A stretch of 64,000 nucleotides of DNA from Entoloma clypeatum (Eukaryota > Basidiomycota > Agaricomycetes > Agaricales > Entolomataceae), in contig OY751494.1 of NCBI GenBank assembly GCA_963565915.1, forward strand, positions 3,596,001-3,660,000. Reading direction: 5' to 3'. A program made the position numbers and the translations under genes. This document shows positions 62,679-64,000 of this stretch, piece by piece (position 1 is the first letter of the stretch; every line of letters begins with the position of its first letter). The notes under the pieces were generated by a model that was not told where the DNA came from, made no database searches, and worked only from the letters and a program-made list of their open reading frames with translations.

Positions 62679-64000
62679 TTAGTATAAAATATTAATAGAT
62701 TTTCTTTTCTTCTTGTTACAAGCACGATAAGTTGGGCCTGGCTTAGTTGGTTGAGCGGAGTGGAAGTCTGCTACCGTATCCGCTATGTGTTCAAGCTCAG
62801 ATGCAGGTAACCAAGAAAACTCTTCACTGGTGTCTTCATAACCTAACCAGCGGACGAGGTAAAGGAGTTTGCAGCGTCGTCTTTTATCGATCTTTGAGTT
62901 GACAATTTCCGCAATTTCGTATTTGGTTTCTCCGTCCATCTTGAGCGGAGGCAGAGGAGATTGTATCCGATTTGGAATCTCATTAGGAGTTGCTGGTTCG
63001 AGCATGGATATGTGGAAGACGGGGTGTATAGCACACATAGTGTCAGGTAGACGTAGTGTAAAGGAGTGCGTGCCGGGTTGGGCTATGATTTCAAATGGGC
63101 CAGGTCGGATAACTTTTGGGTGGGTCGTGTGGTGCGGAAGAACTTGGCTTTAACAAAGACTTCTTGTCCGACGCGGAGCGGAGGAGGTGGAGAATGTTGA
63201 GGGCTTTTGCAAGAGAGCAGAAAAAGCGGGAGACGAATTCAGGTCCGTGATCGGATGTGACATTTTGCAGAACTCCGTGCTTGGAAAAGACATGAAGCAC
63301 AAAAAGGTTTGCTAAGTCTTCAGATGTGCAATTAATGGTGGTAGGAATGAAGATGCCTTGTTTAGTGAGGCGGTCTACAATGACCAAAATCGCATTGGAG
63401 CCAGTGGATGTTGGAAGGGGTTCAATGAAGTCCATGGAAATAGAATGCCAGGGACGTTCAGGAATAGGGAGTTGTTTAAGCAGACCGTAGGGTTTATGAC
63501 GTTGGGGTTTGGCGCGCATACAAGTGGTACATGACTTGCAATACTTTTTGATGAAGTCGCGCATTCCAGGCCAAGTGTATTCTCATTGGATAAGACTAGT
63601 AGTCTTATTCTGACCAGGGTGTCCAGCGAGGATATGGTTGTGCTTATTGTGGAGGATGTGGAGATGGAGGTCGGATGAGTTGGAAACATAGATACGTCCA
63701 TTGTGGAGTAGATAACCTGCTTCATTCACGATCCAGCGTGGATTATGATTGTCGAGGAAAGAGGTGTAAATGGGATCAGTCGGAAGAGCGGAGAGGATGT
63801 TGGAGCAGAGCTGATCCGTATCCATAATGATTGTGGCAGGGAGGACGGGCGTATATAACTCTGTTGCGCAAAGTGAAGTGGTGAGCTGTTCTTGTGTGAA
63901 GATGGGTTTGAAGTTGCTTGGGTTGACGGACGAATAGTCGCTATTTCCCTCTTTAGGGTAGACGTCCCATCGTCTCCTCAAAAGATCGGGCTTCGTACCT
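62679..64000 (-). pseudogene. Gypsy G pol remnant (RNase H tail, integrase, chromodomain)
   Basis: Minus-strand homologue of B pol. The chromodomain is intact (62690-62900, YLVRWLGYEDTSEEFSWLP). Integrase HHCC and both catalytic Asp (MDFIEP; TSDHGPEF near 63250) are present. After SLAKAL (about 63205) it jumps to the LRVGQEV region, losing ~130 codons with the catalytic Glu. Further stops near 63590 and 63980 and frameshifts near 62740 and 63100. Inactive. Confidence 0.88.

Larger units (their letters stand above)
61086..64000 (-). mobile_element. Gypsy element G, second copy of the B family (partial)
   Basis: Minus orientation; runs off the window end. Partial 3' LTR 61086-61526 (its outer ~100 bp is replaced by Copia H), conserved polypurine tract, intact antisense Zn2Cys6-like gene (61659-62664) and decayed pol (62679-64000). 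Colinear with B from the chromodomain back into RNase H. Confidence 0.9.

Overview
The window reads as nuclear DNA of a filamentous basidiomycete, most likely an Agaricomycete. The evidence is two ordinary fungal housekeeping genes with 47-53 bp GT-AG introns, an intron-containing nuclear tRNA, and a dense bed of nested Ty3/Gypsy, Ty1/Copia, Tad-like LINE, Tc1/mariner and hAT-type elements. Only about 5 kb (41.1-46.6 kb) looks like host gene space: tRNA-Arg(UCU), a Uds1-domain coiled-coil gene and a divergent MDM34 (ERMES subunit). I cannot name the species.

Layout. 1-15690: a minus-strand Gypsy pol (A) is split by a complete Gypsy chromovirus (B, 1685-14859, TSD TTTTG), which is itself split by a complete, nearly pristine Copia element (C, 4135-9974, TSD ATTTC). 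B carries an extra two-exon antisense gene for a Zn2Cys6-like protein between pol and its 3' LTR. 15690-23930: a second Gypsy (E, minus) joined chimerically to A and split by an old, internally deleted Copia (D, 15872-20955). 23.9-29.5 kb: gene-poor repeats, including a 3.8 kb element whose long inverted arms are tandem arrays (24923-28736), and a Copia 3' end with LTR. 29.5-36.3 kb: a minus-strand LINE with gag-like ORF1 and APE-RT ORF2. 36.6-41.06 kb: a small hairpin element, a non-autonomous hAT (37310-40055, TSD TTGGGTGT) holding a solo LTR, and a 797 bp TIR element (40263-41059, TSD GACCTTGC). 41.1-46.6 kb: the host genes. 47.2-50.8 kb: an IS630/Tc1-like remnant, then a MITE that contains a complete Tc1 element with an intact DD34E transposase. 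50.9-61.1 kb: an old minus-strand Copia (H) broken by a Gypsy (I, 52317-56947) and by an LTR/Tc1 composite. 61.1-64.0 kb: a second copy (G, minus) of the B family, its integrase deleted but its antisense Zn2Cys6-like gene intact.

How it fits together. Nesting order agrees with LTR divergence judged by eye: C about 1/306 differences, B about 8/543, D many. Several elements carry TGA stops where the family or frame expects CGA, pointing to CpG transitions. The strongest candidate for something undescribed is the spliced antisense Zn2Cys6-like gene shared by B and G, in elements whose LTR carries about twenty CCG triplets all in one orientation. CCG/CGG is the kind of triplet this class of zinc cluster is known to bind.
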